From positions 1 to 64,000 of the forward strand of contig JADBXP010000013.1 in assembly GCA_020403455.1 (NCBI GenBank): a stretch of 64,000 nt of DNA, in the 5' to 3' direction. This DNA is from Chitinophagaceae bacterium. Lineage in GTDB: Bacteria > Bacteroidota > Bacteroidia > Chitinophagales > Chitinophagaceae. Numbering within the stretch: position 1 is the first letter of the stretch; each line of letters starts with the position of its first letter. Both the position numbers and the translations under genes were made by a program. Of this stretch, positions 26,956-36,270 are shown piece after piece. The notes under the pieces are model-generated. The model had not been told where the DNA came from. It did no database searches and was given only the letters and a program-made list of their open reading frames with translations.

Positions 26956-27558
26956 ATGTCGATAACCTGGATTATCATACCGCTGATTTCTGCCTTCATA
27001 GGCTGGTTTACCAATTGGATAGCCATAAAAATGTTATTCCATCCACGGGAACCCAAAAAAATACTGGGATTTACTTTCCATGGAATCTTCCCCAAGCGAC
27101 AACAGGTATTTGCTGCCCGTTTGGGTAAGCTGGTTTCTGATGAGTTGCTCTCGTTTTCTGATATCTCCACCAAAATCACCAATCCCTCGAACCTGAAATC
27201 AGTGATGCCCCTGATTGAAAAACACATTGACCGCTTCCTGCGGGAGCAATTACCTGAACAAATGCCATTGATCAGCATGTTCATTGGTGAGAGCACCATC
27301 CAGGAACTCAAAGGGGTTTTTGTGCGTCAGCTGGAAGTACTTTTCCCCGAAATCATGCAATCGTATGTACATACTTTGAAAGAGCAACTTGACCTGGAAG
27401 CCATTGTTACCCAAAAAGTAGCCGGCTTTTCTTCCGACAAAATGGAGCAGATTTTAATGAGTATCATGCAAAAAGAATTCCGCTTTGTGGAAATCATTGG
27501 CGGTATGCTGGGTTTTGTGATCGGTTTGTTGCAGGTATTACTCACCATTTTAGGTTAA
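26956..27558 (+). CDS. DUF445 family membrane protein
   Basis: A 200-residue protein with an N-terminal helix (ITWIIIPLISAFIGWFTNWIAIKMLF) and a C-terminal helix (EIIGGMLGFVIGLLQVLLTIL), the hairpin layout of the DUF445/YheB-like family. The conserved GWFTNWIAIKMLFHP and GIFPKRQ motifs are present. Function unknown. A terminator ends just 12 bases before the ATG, and no separate promoter is obvious, so expression may rely on read-through from the tRNA promoter, or on an unseen promoter overlapping the terminator. Confidence 0.8.
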   Translation: MSITWIIIPLISAFIGWFTNWIAIKMLFHPREPKKILGFTFHGIFPKRQQVFAARLGKLVSDELLSFSDISTKITNPSNLKSVMPLIEKHIDRFLREQLPEQMPLISMFIGESTIQELKGVFVRQLEVLFPEIMQSYVHTLKEQLDLEAIVTQKVAGFSSDKMEQILMSIMQKEFRFVEIIGGMLGFVIGLLQVLLTILG

Positions 27559-27693
27559 TCACCGATTAAAAGGGCCTATATACCCCCCTTTTTACAACTT
27601 TATCCATTTACAGTTGTCATAGAACCGCTTGTCCCTTCACCACCTATTAATATGACAATTCTGTCCGAAATTTGCATCGCTAAGTAGATATAT

Positions 27694-30363
27694 ATGAAAA
27701 AAATCATTCAATTGACTCTGGTTTTCACCCTTGCAGCATCCACTTTGGTGGCTCAATTTCCCGGTGGTGGCAGACCTTCAGGGGCGGGTGGACAACAAAA
27801 TATGAACATAGGTCATTTGTATGGAAAAATTGTAGATGACAAGACAGGTAAAGGAATTGATGGTGCCATTGTTCAACTGATAGGGAACAAATTTGATACG
27901 GTTACAAAAAAGATGAAGCAGGTAATTTTGAATACACAGATTACCAAAGCAGTGGGCGATTTTAGTTTCGAGAATTTATCTGTATTCGGCAACTTTCAGT
28001 TAAAGGTGAGTAGCCTGGGTTATAAGCCACTAGCACAAACCGTTGGTTTTGGAATGAAAATGCCGCCTGCCGGAGGTAATTTTCAGCAGATGATGGGCAT
28101 GATCGACAAAGACCTGGGCAACATCAAATTAACAGGGGATTCAACGACCCTGGCTGCTGTAACTGTTACATCTTCTTCCAAACCCCTGTTAGAGCTGGGA
28201 ATTGACCGAAAAATCTTTACGGTAGATAAGAATCTGAACAGTACCGGACAAACAGCTGCAGAAGTGATGAGGAACATTCCTTCCCTGAGTGTTGACATCG
28301 ACGGAAATGTTACCCTCCGCAATGCTGCCCCTACCCTTTTTGTAGACGGAAGACCCACCACCCTAACGCTGGATCAGATTCCGGCCGATATCATTGACAA
28401 AGTTGAATTGATCACCAATCCGTCTGCGAAATTCGATGCTTCCGGTGGTACAGCAGGTATTTTGAACATCATACTCAAGAAAAACAAAAAAATCGGGTAC
28501 AATGGTGGTATCCGCACAGGCATTGATTCACGTGGTAAGGTAAACCTGGGTGGCGACATCAACCTTCGTCAAAATAAGATCAACCTTGGATTAAGTGCGA
28601 ACCTCAATGAATTCAAGTCACTCTCTTCCAGCAGCATCGACAGAGAAAACCTGCTGACTTTCGCACCTAACAATGTCAATACTTTCATGAACAGTGTGAA
28701 TGATGGACAATTCAAATTTTTCCGCGGAAGTCTGGACATTTTCCTCGATAACAGGAACACCATTACCATCGCTGCCAATTATAACCGCGGACGTTTTGAG
28801 AGTGAACAAAATCAGCGGGTGGATTCCATCATCAAGCAAAATTTTTCTTCCTATAACCTCATCAACAATTTCAGCAACCGCGAATTTGAAAACCTGGGAA
28901 CGCAGCTCAGTTTCAAACATAACTTCGCCAAAAACGGACACAATATTTCTGCAGACTTCAACTTCAACTCCAGCAACAGCAACGGTAGCAGTCAGATCAA
29001 GATTCAAACTTATACCCCCGAAGCTTTTGTAAAAGGTAATCCCTTGCTGCAGTTGAACAATTCTACAGGTGATAACCGTTTCTACACCTTTCAGACAGAT
29101 TATGAAAATCCGTTGACAGATGATTCAAAACTGGAGGCTGGTTTGCGTGCTGCCATCAGAGACAATAGCAGCATCAATGATCAGTTCCGCTTCAACAACA
29201 ACACAGGCAAATATGAATTGGTACCCGGTATCAGCAGCCGTTATAAATTCCATGATGAAGTATGGGCAGCCTATACCACTTACAGTTTCAAGAAAGGCAA
29301 GTGGAGCTATTTATTGGGATTAAGGGTTGAGAGTTCCAACTACCAGGGTACATTGTTGAATTCCAAAGGACAGGATTCATTGAAGTTCAATGTAACTTTT
29401 CCACTCAGTCTCTTCCCCAGTGTATTTACTACTTATAAGCTGACTGATAAGCAAGACCTGCAATTGAATTATACGCGCAAAATCAATCGCCCCAACTTCT
29501 TCCAGTTAATGCCTTTCCCGGATTATTCAGATCCGCAGAATGTGAACATTGGTAACGCAGGCCTGCAACCGGAATTCACCAATTCATTTGAATTGTCGTA
29601 TAACAACACGTATAAGAAGAATGCCAACTTCCTTGCTTCCCTTTACTTCAAACATACTTCCAACCTGATTACACGATATGTGTACAGGGATGTAAACGAA
29701 TTGATTCCCGGTGACAGCGCTTATTTCAGCACTTTTATCAATGCCAATTACAGTTTTGCCACCGGTTTGGAATTAACGAACAAAATGGCAGTGACCAAGT
29801 CATGGGACATGACTGCTAACCTCAATATTTTCAGTTCTTCCCTACGTGCTGATTTGCCCGGCGAACAATTCTCCAATAATCTGGTGAGTTGGTTCGGTAA
29901 GGTGATCAATAATTTCAAATTGAAGAAATCCTGGTCCATTCAGTTGAGTGGTGACTACCAGGCACGTACCGTATTACCCCCCGGTGGTGGCGGTTTAGGT
30001 GGCGGACGCGGTGGCTTTGGTGGCGGTGGTGGTATGATGTGGGGTGGTGGTCCTCAAACTACTGCACAAGGTTATAATCTTCCCCGCTATGGTGTTGACC
30101 TGGCTATCCGTAAGGATTGGACCTGGAAAAATGGACAAACAGGATCGCTGACTTTGAGCATGAATGACATATTCAAAACACAGTTGTTCCAGTCTTATTC
30201 TGAAAGTGCCTTTTTCATTCAGACCAGCGAGCGCAGAAGAGACCCGCAGGTATTGCGCATCAATTTCAGTTATCGCTTTGGTAAGTTTGATGCTTCGCTT
30301 TTCAAGCGGAAGAGCACCAAATCTGATCCAAGTTCAGGCATGACTGATATGATGAGCCAGTAA
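27694..30363 (+). CDS. TonB-dependent receptor-like outer membrane protein
   Basis: An 889-residue outer membrane protein: signal peptide (MKKIIQLTLVFTLAASTLVAQ), a Gly-rich linker, a carboxypeptidase-regulatory-like domain (about 45-150), a plug-like region (RNIPSLSVDIDGNVTLRNAAPTLFVDGRP... about 185-260) and a beta-barrel with many aromatic-ended strands, ending near a C-terminal INFSYRFGKFDASLF. It belongs to the OMP beta-barrel family common in Bacteroidota, related to TonB-dependent receptors but often without a known ligand. A very Gly-rich segment (GGGGLGGGRGGFGGGGG and following) lies near residue 770, likely in an extracellular loop. No SusD partner is adjacent. Confidence 0.82.
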   Translation: MKKIIQLTLVFTLAASTLVAQFPGGGRPSGAGGQQNMNIGHLYGKIVDDKTGKGIDGAIVQLIGNKFDTVTKKMKQVILNTQITKAVGDFSFENLSVFGNFQLKVSSLGYKPLAQTVGFGMKMPPAGGNFQQMMGMIDKDLGNIKLTGDSTTLAAVTVTSSSKPLLELGIDRKIFTVDKNLNSTGQTAAEVMRNIPSLSVDIDGNVTLRNAAPTLFVDGRPTTLTLDQIPADIIDKVELITNPSAKFDASGGTAGILNIILKKNKKIGYNGGIRTGIDSRGKVNLGGDINLRQNKINLGLSANLNEFKSLSSSSIDRENLLTFAPNNVNTFMNSVNDGQFKFFRGSLDIFLDNRNTITIAANYNRGRFESEQNQRVDSIIKQNFSSYNLINNFSNREFENLGTQLSFKHNFAKNGHNISADFNFNSSNSNGSSQIKIQTYTPEAFVKGNPLLQLNNSTGDNRFYTFQTDYENPLTDDSKLEAGLRAAIRDNSSINDQFRFNNNTGKYELVPGISSRYKFHDEVWAAYTTYSFKKGKWSYLLGLRVESSNYQGTLLNSKGQDSLKFNVTFPLSLFPSVFTTYKLTDKQDLQLNYTRKINRPNFFQLMPFPDYSDPQNVNIGNAGLQPEFTNSFELSYNNTYKKNANFLASLYFKHTSNLITRYVYRDVNELIPGDSAYFSTFINANYSFATGLELTNKMAVTKSWDMTANLNIFSSSLRADLPGEQFSNNLVSWFGKVINNFKLKKSWSIQLSGDYQARTVLPPGGGGLGGGRGGFGGGGGMMWGGGPQTTAQGYNLPRYGVDLAIRKDWTWKNGQTGSLTLSMNDIFKTQLFQSYSESAFFIQTSERRRDPQVLRINFSYRFGKFDASLFKRKSTKSDPSSGMTDMMSQ

Positions 30364-30390
30364 GGAGTAACAGGGGCAAGAAGTTTTCAA

Positions 30391-31068
30391 TTAGACTATC
30401 TTGTTGCCACCGGAATTTTTTCCTGCAAGCATAGGCACGAAAGAAAATTGATCGAAACACTCTTCCCGGAGTGTTCCATCCGCCTGCTTGGTGATACGTA
30501 TCATGCGCTGGCTATCGCCCTCATCTCTGGGTAATACCATGACACCCCCCGGTTTCAATTGTTCTAGCAAGATGGGAGGGGTATAAGGAGCTGCCGCGGT
30601 TATCAAAATTTTATCAAAGGGCGCAAAAGTGGGAAGTCCTAAAAATCCATCTCCATAAAAGAAGCGTATACCGGGGTATTGGCGCTGAAAGGGATACGAT
30701 TTTTGAATGGTATCGAAGAGTTCTTTTTGCCGTTCTATTGTACAAACACGTGCCCCTAAAGCAGCAAGTATTGCAGTCTGGTAACCACTTCCGGTTCCTA
30801 TTTCAAGTACTTTTTCATTGCGCTTAACCTGTAACAATTGTGTCTGATAGGCAACTGTATAGGGTTGTGAGATGGTTTGACCGGCAGCTATGGGAAATGC
30901 ACGGTCTTCGTAAGCGATTTTTTCAAAAGCATTGTCAAAAAAATAATGGCGTGGAATCGTCTGAATCGCCTCCAATACTTTTTCATCTGTAATTCCTTTT
31001 TCCCGCAACTGCTTCACCAGCTGGGCCCGCAGACCCTGGTGCCGGAGTTCATCTTTGTACACTGTCAT
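30391..31068 (-). CDS. pcm: protein-L-isoaspartate O-methyltransferase
   Basis: A 225-residue repair enzyme methylating isoaspartyl residues in damaged proteins. Family blocks are all present: PRHYFFDNAFEKIAYEDRAFPI, AAGQTISQPYTVAYQTQLL, SAM-binding VLEIGTGSGYQTAILA and the FDKILITAAAPYTP block with LKPGGVMVLP. Length is that of Pcm. It starts 7 bases after a consensus -7 element, and converges on the TonB-type gene with a 27-base gap. Confidence 0.93.
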   Translation of the reverse strand: MTVYKDELRHQGLRAQLVKQLREKGITDEKVLEAIQTIPRHYFFDNAFEKIAYEDRAFPIAAGQTISQPYTVAYQTQLLQVKRNEKVLEIGTGSGYQTAILAALGARVCTIERQKELFDTIQKSYPFQRQYPGIRFFYGDGFLGLPTFAPFDKILITAAAPYTPPILLEQLKPGGVMVLPRDEGDSQRMIRITKQADGTLREECFDQFSFVPMLAGKNSGGNKIV

Positions 31069-31075
31069 AACGCTA

Positions 31076-31083
31076 CAAATATA
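31076..31083 (-). promoter_or_regulatory. -7 element of pcm
   Basis: TATATTTG on the minus strand, exact TAnnTTTG, seven bases before the ATG at 31068. Confidence 0.6.
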
Positions 31084-31125
31084 GGGAAACAGTTAAGCAT
31101 GCCCTACATCTATCGGCTGATCTCA

Positions 31126-32853
31126 TCAGGCAAGTTGCATATCGCGAATGATATGATCGATTTTGGATTTCAACTGTTCCAAAACTGTTTCATATGCTTC
31201 CTTATTTGGCAGAGGTGCATTGACACTAAAATAAAATTTGATCTTGGGTTCAGTTCCCGAAGGGCGTGCTGAAATCTTTGATCCATCGGCGGTGATGAAC
31301 TGGAGTACATTGCTCTTGGGCAATGCAATCGGTTTCTTTTCCCCGGTAAGCAGATGCGTGGACTGTTGTAACTGGTAATCGAGTAACTGAACAACGGGTG
31401 AACCTGCAAGCTCCTGTGGTGGCTGTTTCCGATAGTTTTCCATCATTTCTGCAATCTCCTTCTGACCATTCATGCCCTTTTTGGTGATACTGATCAGGCT
31501 TTCATAATAAAAACCATATTCTATATATAGATCAATCAGTTTTTCAAACAGGGTACGCCCTTTGCTTTTTTCATAGGCTGCCATTTCGCAAAGCAGTGCC
31601 ACTGCACTTACCGCATCCTTGTCGCGAATCAGACTACCGATCATCAGACCGAAACTTTCTTCCCCACCGATCACGTATTGCTTCTTTCCTTCCAGTTCTT
31701 TGATCTTTTCTGCGATCCATTTGAAGCCGGTAAGTACATTGTAGCAATCAACTGCGTTGCGCTCAGCTACGCGGTTGATCATCTCAGTGGTCACGATGGT
31801 GGTGATCACCATGTCTTCGGGTGTAGCAATGCCCTTGGCCTTGCGGGCTTCCATCATATAACTGAAAGCGAGAACAGCAGTTTGGTTACCATTCATTAAG
31901 ATCCAGTTGCCATGATTGTCCTTTACGCCGATACCAACCCGGTCGGCATCGGGGTCTGTTCCCAATAAAATATCTGCATTGAGCTCACGGGCTTTTTGCA
32001 ACCCGATCTGCATGGTTTCACTTTCCTCCGGATTGGGGTAATGAACTGTAGGGAAATTACCATCCGGTGTTGCCTGTTCTTCTACCACCTGCACATTGGT
32101 AAATCCATATTGCTTCAATACTTCCGGCACGAGCATGATGCCGGTACCATGAATGGGAGTATAAACAATTTTCAGGTCATGCTGGGCACTGATTACTTCC
32201 GGATAGACACTCAAACTCTTTACCATTTGAATGTAGGCCGCATCCATTTCCTTGCCGATGAGGTGAATGTTTTGCTCCCCACCTGTGAACTTCACATCAG
32301 CAATGGACTGTATGGCTTCCACTTCGCGTATTACATTCACATCGTGCGGAGGCACCAATTGTCCGCCATCATTCCAGTAAGCCTTGTAGCCATTGTATTC
32401 TTTCGGGTTGTGGGAAGCGGTGCATACCACTCCTGCCTGACAATTCAGATGACGGATGGCAAAACTCAGTTCGGGTGTGGGGCGAAGGGATTCAAACAGA
32501 TATACTTTTATTCCATTGGCTGCAAAAACTGCCGCTGTTGTTTCAGCAAAAAAACGGCTGTTGTTGCGGCTGTCGTGTGCAATGGCAACAGAAATCGGTT
32601 GTCCGGTATACGTCTTGTTCAGGTAATTAGAAAATCCCTGGGTAGCCATACCCACGGTATATTGATTGATGCGGTTGGTACCTACCCCCATGATGCCGCG
32701 AAGTCCACCGGTACCAAATTCCAGGTTGCGGTAGAAGGCATCCGCCAGTTCATCGGGATGATCTGTTTGTAATTGACGAATGGCTTGCTTGGTAGTTTCG
32801 TCGTAGGGGCCATTCAACCAGGAGGCAACATTTGTTGTGATTACACTGTCCAT
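31126..32853 (-). CDS. phosphohexomutase (phosphoglucomutase/phosphomannomutase family)
   Basis: A 575-residue enzyme of the PgcA-like branch of the alpha-D-phosphohexomutases. FGTGGLRGIMG opens the protein, phosphoserine Ser147 lies in TASHNPKEYNGYKAYW, the metal loop is GTDPDADRVGIG, the sugar loop GGEESFGLM, and the phosphate loop PSGTEPKIKFYF is at the end. The EESFG sugar loop fits phosphoglucomutase (glucose-1-P/glucose-6-P) use. It is 100 residues longer than GlmM, as usual for this branch. Upstream and downstream gaps contain no obvious partners. Confidence 0.88.
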   Translation of the reverse strand: MDSVITTNVASWLNGPYDETTKQAIRQLQTDHPDELADAFYRNLEFGTGGLRGIMGVGTNRINQYTVGMATQGFSNYLNKTYTGQPISVAIAHDSRNNSRFFAETTAAVFAANGIKVYLFESLRPTPELSFAIRHLNCQAGVVCTASHNPKEYNGYKAYWNDGGQLVPPHDVNVIREVEAIQSIADVKFTGGEQNIHLIGKEMDAAYIQMVKSLSVYPEVISAQHDLKIVYTPIHGTGIMLVPEVLKQYGFTNVQVVEEQATPDGNFPTVHYPNPEESETMQIGLQKARELNADILLGTDPDADRVGIGVKDNHGNWILMNGNQTAVLAFSYMMEARKAKGIATPEDMVITTIVTTEMINRVAERNAVDCYNVLTGFKWIAEKIKELEGKKQYVIGGEESFGLMIGSLIRDKDAVSAVALLCEMAAYEKSKGRTLFEKLIDLYIEYGFYYESLISITKKGMNGQKEIAEMMENYRKQPPQELAGSPVVQLLDYQLQQSTHLLTGEKKPIALPKSNVLQFITADGSKISARPSGTEPKIKFYFSVNAPLPNKEAYETVLEQLKSKIDHIIRDMQLA

Positions 32854-32957
32854 AAAATCGCTCTTTTGCTAATGAATACAGGAGCAAATTAGCGATTATT
32901 CTGTTTTCCTCCTCGGGTTAGATCAACTCGCTAAAAATGAAATTTTGATCTGCATAC

Positions 32958-33458
32958 TTACTGCAGGAAAGCGCCGGTAACGACTCCATTTTCTACTTCA
33001 ACCTGGATATGTTCCTGGAGGGTAGTGGCCAAACTAAGTCCGACGAAATCGGCTTTTATGGGAAACTGTTTGTGCATGCGTTCCACCAAAACCAGGGTTC
33101 TGATGCTGGCGGGATGGAATTGCAGCAATGGTTTCAGCGCATAAAGGAGTGTTTTACCGGAGTTGGTAACATCATCCACCAGCAAGAGATGGGCACCGTT
33201 GAGGTTGCCATCTTCGCTGAGTTCAACTACATCGGGTTTTGATTTGTCCATTTGAACCCAGCGAAGCTGAACCGGCCTGCTGTCATATAGAGAAAAAAAA
33301 CCGGCCAGTTGTGCTGCCATTACCTCCCCATTGTGGCGAATGCCAATGATCACCAGGGGTGAATTATCCCCAGTCAGGCTTTCTGCCAGCTCCAGCGCCA
33401 TGCGGTGTAACTTTTGCGCGGCCTGGGTTTGAGTTAGAATGGTTTTCCTGACAGACAT
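32958..33458 (-). CDS. PyrR-like phosphoribosyltransferase
   Basis: A 166-residue type I phosphoribosyltransferase. The PRPP-binding loop LLLVDDVTNSGKTL and the upstream GIRHNGEVMAAQL loop are those of PyrR-type proteins, which may act as uracil phosphoribosyltransferase or RNA-binding regulator of pyrimidine genes. It is not next to pyr genes, so a catalytic rather than attenuating role is possible. Divergent from the Fe-S oxidoreductase gene at 33552. Confidence 0.78.
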   Translation of the reverse strand: MSVRKTILTQTQAAQKLHRMALELAESLTGDNSPLVIIGIRHNGEVMAAQLAGFFSLYDSRPVQLRWVQMDKSKPDVVELSEDGNLNGAHLLLVDDVTNSGKTLLYALKPLLQFHPASIRTLVLVERMHKQFPIKADFVGLSLATTLQEHIQVEVENGVVTGAFLQ

Positions 33459-33523
33459 GAAGTATATTTGAGTATAAAATTACAGGAATATTTTCAACTT
33501 CATCCACGGCATGAATGTTGTGG

Positions 33524-33531
33524 TAAATTTG
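33524..33531 (+). promoter_or_regulatory. -7 element of the Fe-S oxidoreductase unit
   Basis: TAAATTTG fits TAnnTTTG, 20 bases before the ATG at 33552. Confidence 0.5.
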
Positions 33532-33551
33532 CCGAACATTAAACCAAGACC

Positions 33552-34862
33552 ATGCAATTGTTACTGCAAGTTCTTTTCATCGCACTCACAGCCGCATCTG
33601 TGCTGCTTTTCTATCGTCGCATCAAGGTCATCAGCCAGCTGATCAGTATGGGTGCTACTCCCCTGCCCAACGATCAGCCGGGGAAGCGATGGGCCAATGT
33701 GCTGCTACTGGCATTGGGTCAGAAAAAAATGTTTTCCAAGCCACTGGTTGCAGTCATGCACCTGATTATTTATGCAGGCTTCATCATTATCAACCTCGAA
33801 GTAGCTGAAATCGTTTTAGATGGTATTACAGGCCATCACCGTTTATTCCTGCCTTTGCTGGGTGATTTGTATACCTGGTTAATTCGGATTTTTGAATTGC
33901 TGGCAGCAGGTGTTTTGCTGGTTTGCATTGTTTTTCTGCTGCGCAGGAATGTTATTCACATCCAGCGATTGGCGCATGGTGACCTCAAGGGTTGGCCTGC
34001 CAGTGATGCCAACTATATTCTGATAGCAGAGATCATACTGATGTCTCTGTTTCTTACCATGAATGCGGCAGACCAGCAACTACAACAGACAGGGGATCCC
34101 CATTATCCTGCGACAGGTGAGTTTTGGGTTTCAGGTTTGATCGTACCTCTGTTGCAGGGCATGAGCACAGACACATTGATTTGGGTGGAACGTCTTTGTT
34201 GGTGGCTGCATATACTGGGCATCTTTGCTTTCCTGAATTATCTTCCTCATTCCAAACACCTGCATATTTTACTTGCCTTCCCCAATGCCTATTATACTTC
34301 ACTCGATAAAACAGGCAAGTTCATCAACATGCCTGCTGTGCAGCAGGAGGTATTGTATGCCATGCAGCCTGAGCTCACGCCCGCGAATGCTACTCCCCCG
34401 GATCACTTTGGTGCAAAAGATATCAGTGGCCTACCGCAAAAAAGTTTACTCGATGCTTTCAGTTGCACTGAATGTGGCAGGTGTACCGCTGCTTGTCCGG
34501 CCAATCAAACAGGTAAGCTGTTAAGTCCGAGACGCATCATGATGGCTACGCGTGACCGCATGGAGGAAATGGGTGTACAAATTCAAGCCAAAGGCAAATG
34601 GGAAGCTGATGGCAAAAATCTGCTGCACGATTACATTACGGTCGAAGAGTTGCGTGCCTGCACCACTTGTATGGCTTGTGTAGAGGAATGTCCGGTAGGT
34701 ATTTCTCCTTTGAATATTATCACTGAATTGCGCCGTTCGCTGATCATGGAGGAGAGCAATGCTCCGCAGGAATGGAATGGTGCTTTCAGTAATATTGAAA
34801 ACAATTTTGCACCCTGGAAATTTGCACCGGATGCGCGGGCTGCATGGACAAAAGAAATTTAA
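33552..34862 (+). CDS. membrane-anchored Fe-S oxidoreductase (HdrD/NarI-like fusion)
   Basis: A 436-residue protein with an N-terminal membrane part of about five helices carrying several His residues (possible heme b ligands) and a C-terminal domain with two 4Fe-4S motifs: CTECGRCTAACP at about 305 and CTTCMACVEECP at about 370. The arrangement resembles NarI-HdrC/GlpC-type fusions that move electrons between the quinone pool and a cytoplasmic partner. The next gene supplies a CCG-domain subunit, so the pair likely forms one complex. Electron donor and acceptor are unknown. Confidence 0.8.
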   Translation: MQLLLQVLFIALTAASVLLFYRRIKVISQLISMGATPLPNDQPGKRWANVLLLALGQKKMFSKPLVAVMHLIIYAGFIIINLEVAEIVLDGITGHHRLFLPLLGDLYTWLIRIFELLAAGVLLVCIVFLLRRNVIHIQRLAHGDLKGWPASDANYILIAEIILMSLFLTMNAADQQLQQTGDPHYPATGEFWVSGLIVPLLQGMSTDTLIWVERLCWWLHILGIFAFLNYLPHSKHLHILLAFPNAYYTSLDKTGKFINMPAVQQEVLYAMQPELTPANATPPDHFGAKDISGLPQKSLLDAFSCTECGRCTAACPANQTGKLLSPRRIMMATRDRMEEMGVQIQAKGKWEADGKNLLHDYITVEELRACTTCMACVEECPVGISPLNIITELRRSLIMEESNAPQEWNGAFSNIENNFAPWKFAPDARAAWTKEI

Positions 34863-34892
34863 ACTCATTCATTGAATTAACGAACAACTTAT

Positions 34893-35702
34893 ATGGCCAT
34901 TACAGTAAAAACCATGTCCGATTTTGCCGCTGCGGGTACTTCCCCGGAAATTTTATTTTGGGTAGGATGTGCGGGAAGCTTTGACCAGCGTGCACAGAAA
35001 GTTACCAAGGCCTTTGCCACCATATTGGATAAGGCAGGAATTTCCTGGGCTATCTTGGGAAAAGAGGAAGCCTGCACCGGTGATCCCGCCCGCAGGGCGG
35101 GGAACGAATTTCTGTTCCAAATGATGGCTTATCAAAACATTCAGGTATTGAATGGTTACGGCATAAAAAAAATTGTCACTACTTGTCCGCATTGCTTCAA
35201 TACGCTCAAAAATGAATACCCTGAACTCGGCGGAAATTATGAGGTAGTTCACCACACACAACTTTTGCAGGAATTAATAGATGGAGGTAAAATTAAACTC
35301 GAAGGTGGTGGAAGTTTTCAGGGCAAAAAGATTACTTACCATGATAGCTGTTACCTCGGCCGTGCCAACGAAGTGTATGAGGCTCCTAGAAAAGTACTGG
35401 AGGCCCTCGATGCTGAGCTAGTAGAAATGAAGCGTTGCAGAAAAAACGGACTCTGCTGTGGTGCGGGGGGCGGACAAATGTTCAAAGAGGAGGAGAAAGG
35501 AACCAACCGTGTGAATTTTGAACGCACCGATGAGGCACTTGCAACAGGAGCCAACTACATTGCAGCTGCCTGTCCATTTTGCCACACCATGCTCACCGAT
35601 GGAGTGAAAAATAAGGAACAGGAGAATGCCGTTCAGGTATTGGATGTAGCAGAATTGGTCGCCCTGCAACTGGTTGGTTCACCGACTTCTGAAAACAAAT
35701 AG
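34893..35702 (+). CDS. CCG-domain Fe-S protein (HdrB/LutA-like)
   Basis: A 269-residue protein with two cysteine-rich CCG-type domains: Cys26 in VGCAGSFDQRA, Cys98 and Cys101 in TTCPHCFNTLKNEYPELGG, then a HDSCYLGR block, CCGAGGGQM near 190 and CPFCHTML near 230. Such domains hold a noncubane 4Fe-4S cluster in heterodisulfide reductase subunit B and in lactate and glycolate oxidase subunits. It starts 30 bases after the membrane Fe-S gene and is its probable partner. The next gene begins one base after its stop. Confidence 0.85.
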   Translation: MAITVKTMSDFAAAGTSPEILFWVGCAGSFDQRAQKVTKAFATILDKAGISWAILGKEEACTGDPARRAGNEFLFQMMAYQNIQVLNGYGIKKIVTTCPHCFNTLKNEYPELGGNYEVVHHTQLLQELIDGGKIKLEGGGSFQGKKITYHDSCYLGRANEVYEAPRKVLEALDAELVEMKRCRKNGLCCGAGGGQMFKEEEKGTNRVNFERTDEALATGANYIAAACPFCHTMLTDGVKNKEQENAVQVLDVAELVALQLVGSPTSENK

Positions 35703-35703
35703 T

Positions 35704-36234
35704 ATGAGTCTTTCCATTATATCAACTGCCATTCCCGCCCATTTCTCCCCGCAATCGCGGGTATGGGTATATGCAGCCAACCGAACACTGACCGAGCAGG
35801 AATCTAATTTGGCAACAGAAAGAATGAAAGCATTTGTTGGTTCATGGACAGCCCACGGAGCTCCTGTTCAAGGCATCGGCATAGTTCTCTTGAATCGATT
35901 TCTTGTGCTTGTTGCCGATGAAACAATGACACATGTGAGCGGTTGCAGCACAGATAGTTCTGTGCGCATGATGCAGGCACTGCAGGAAGAGTTGGGCATA
36001 GATCTTTTTAACCGCACTTTACTGAGTTTTTATCAGGATGAAAAAGTTTTTACACTTCCTATTGCCGAGTTATCTACTGCAATAGCGGAAGGAAAAATCA
36101 ATGGTGACAGTTTGTTCTTCGATCATGTAGTTGGAACAAAGGATTCGTTTGAATCCGGCTGGTTACAGCCTGCTAAAAAATCCTGGCTGGTCAATCGTTT
36201 TCCTGCACTGCGCGAGCAACCCATCGGATATTGA
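35704..36234 (+). CDS. conserved Bacteroidota protein of unknown function
   Basis: A 176-residue soluble protein. Recognisable blocks: VWVYAANRTLTEQE, FVGSWTAHGAPVQGIGIVLLNRFLVLVADE, a GCSTDSSVRMMQALQEELGIDLFNR segment. I know similar proteins annotated as ABC transporter ATPase in Bacteroidota genomes, but there is no Walker A, signature or Walker B here, so that label looks wrong. It is the third gene of the Fe-S unit with a 1-base gap, hinting at a link with that complex. Ends before the -7 element of the next gene. Confidence 0.7.
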   Translation: MSLSIISTAIPAHFSPQSRVWVYAANRTLTEQESNLATERMKAFVGSWTAHGAPVQGIGIVLLNRFLVLVADETMTHVSGCSTDSSVRMMQALQEELGIDLFNRTLLSFYQDEKVFTLPIAELSTAIAEGKINGDSLFFDHVVGTKDSFESGWLQPAKKSWLVNRFPALREQPIGY

Positions 36235-36245
36235 TCAGACTCCGT

Positions 36246-36253
36246 TATTTTTG
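36246..36253 (+). promoter_or_regulatory. -7 element of the ArsC/Spx-like gene
   Basis: TATTTTTG fits TAnnTTTG, 17 bases before the ATG at 36271. Confidence 0.5.
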
Positions 36254-36270
36254 CGCCTCATCTTTTTTGT

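Noticed and set aside
27599..27620. 6-bp inverted repeat ACAACT/AGTTGT after DUF445
   Set aside because: Long loop, no T-run; not distinguishable from chance.
31996..32772. 258-residue ORF antisense to the phosphohexomutase
   Set aside because: Rich in Cys/His and without any recognisable motif, fully inside a well-supported gene; a codon-bias shadow.
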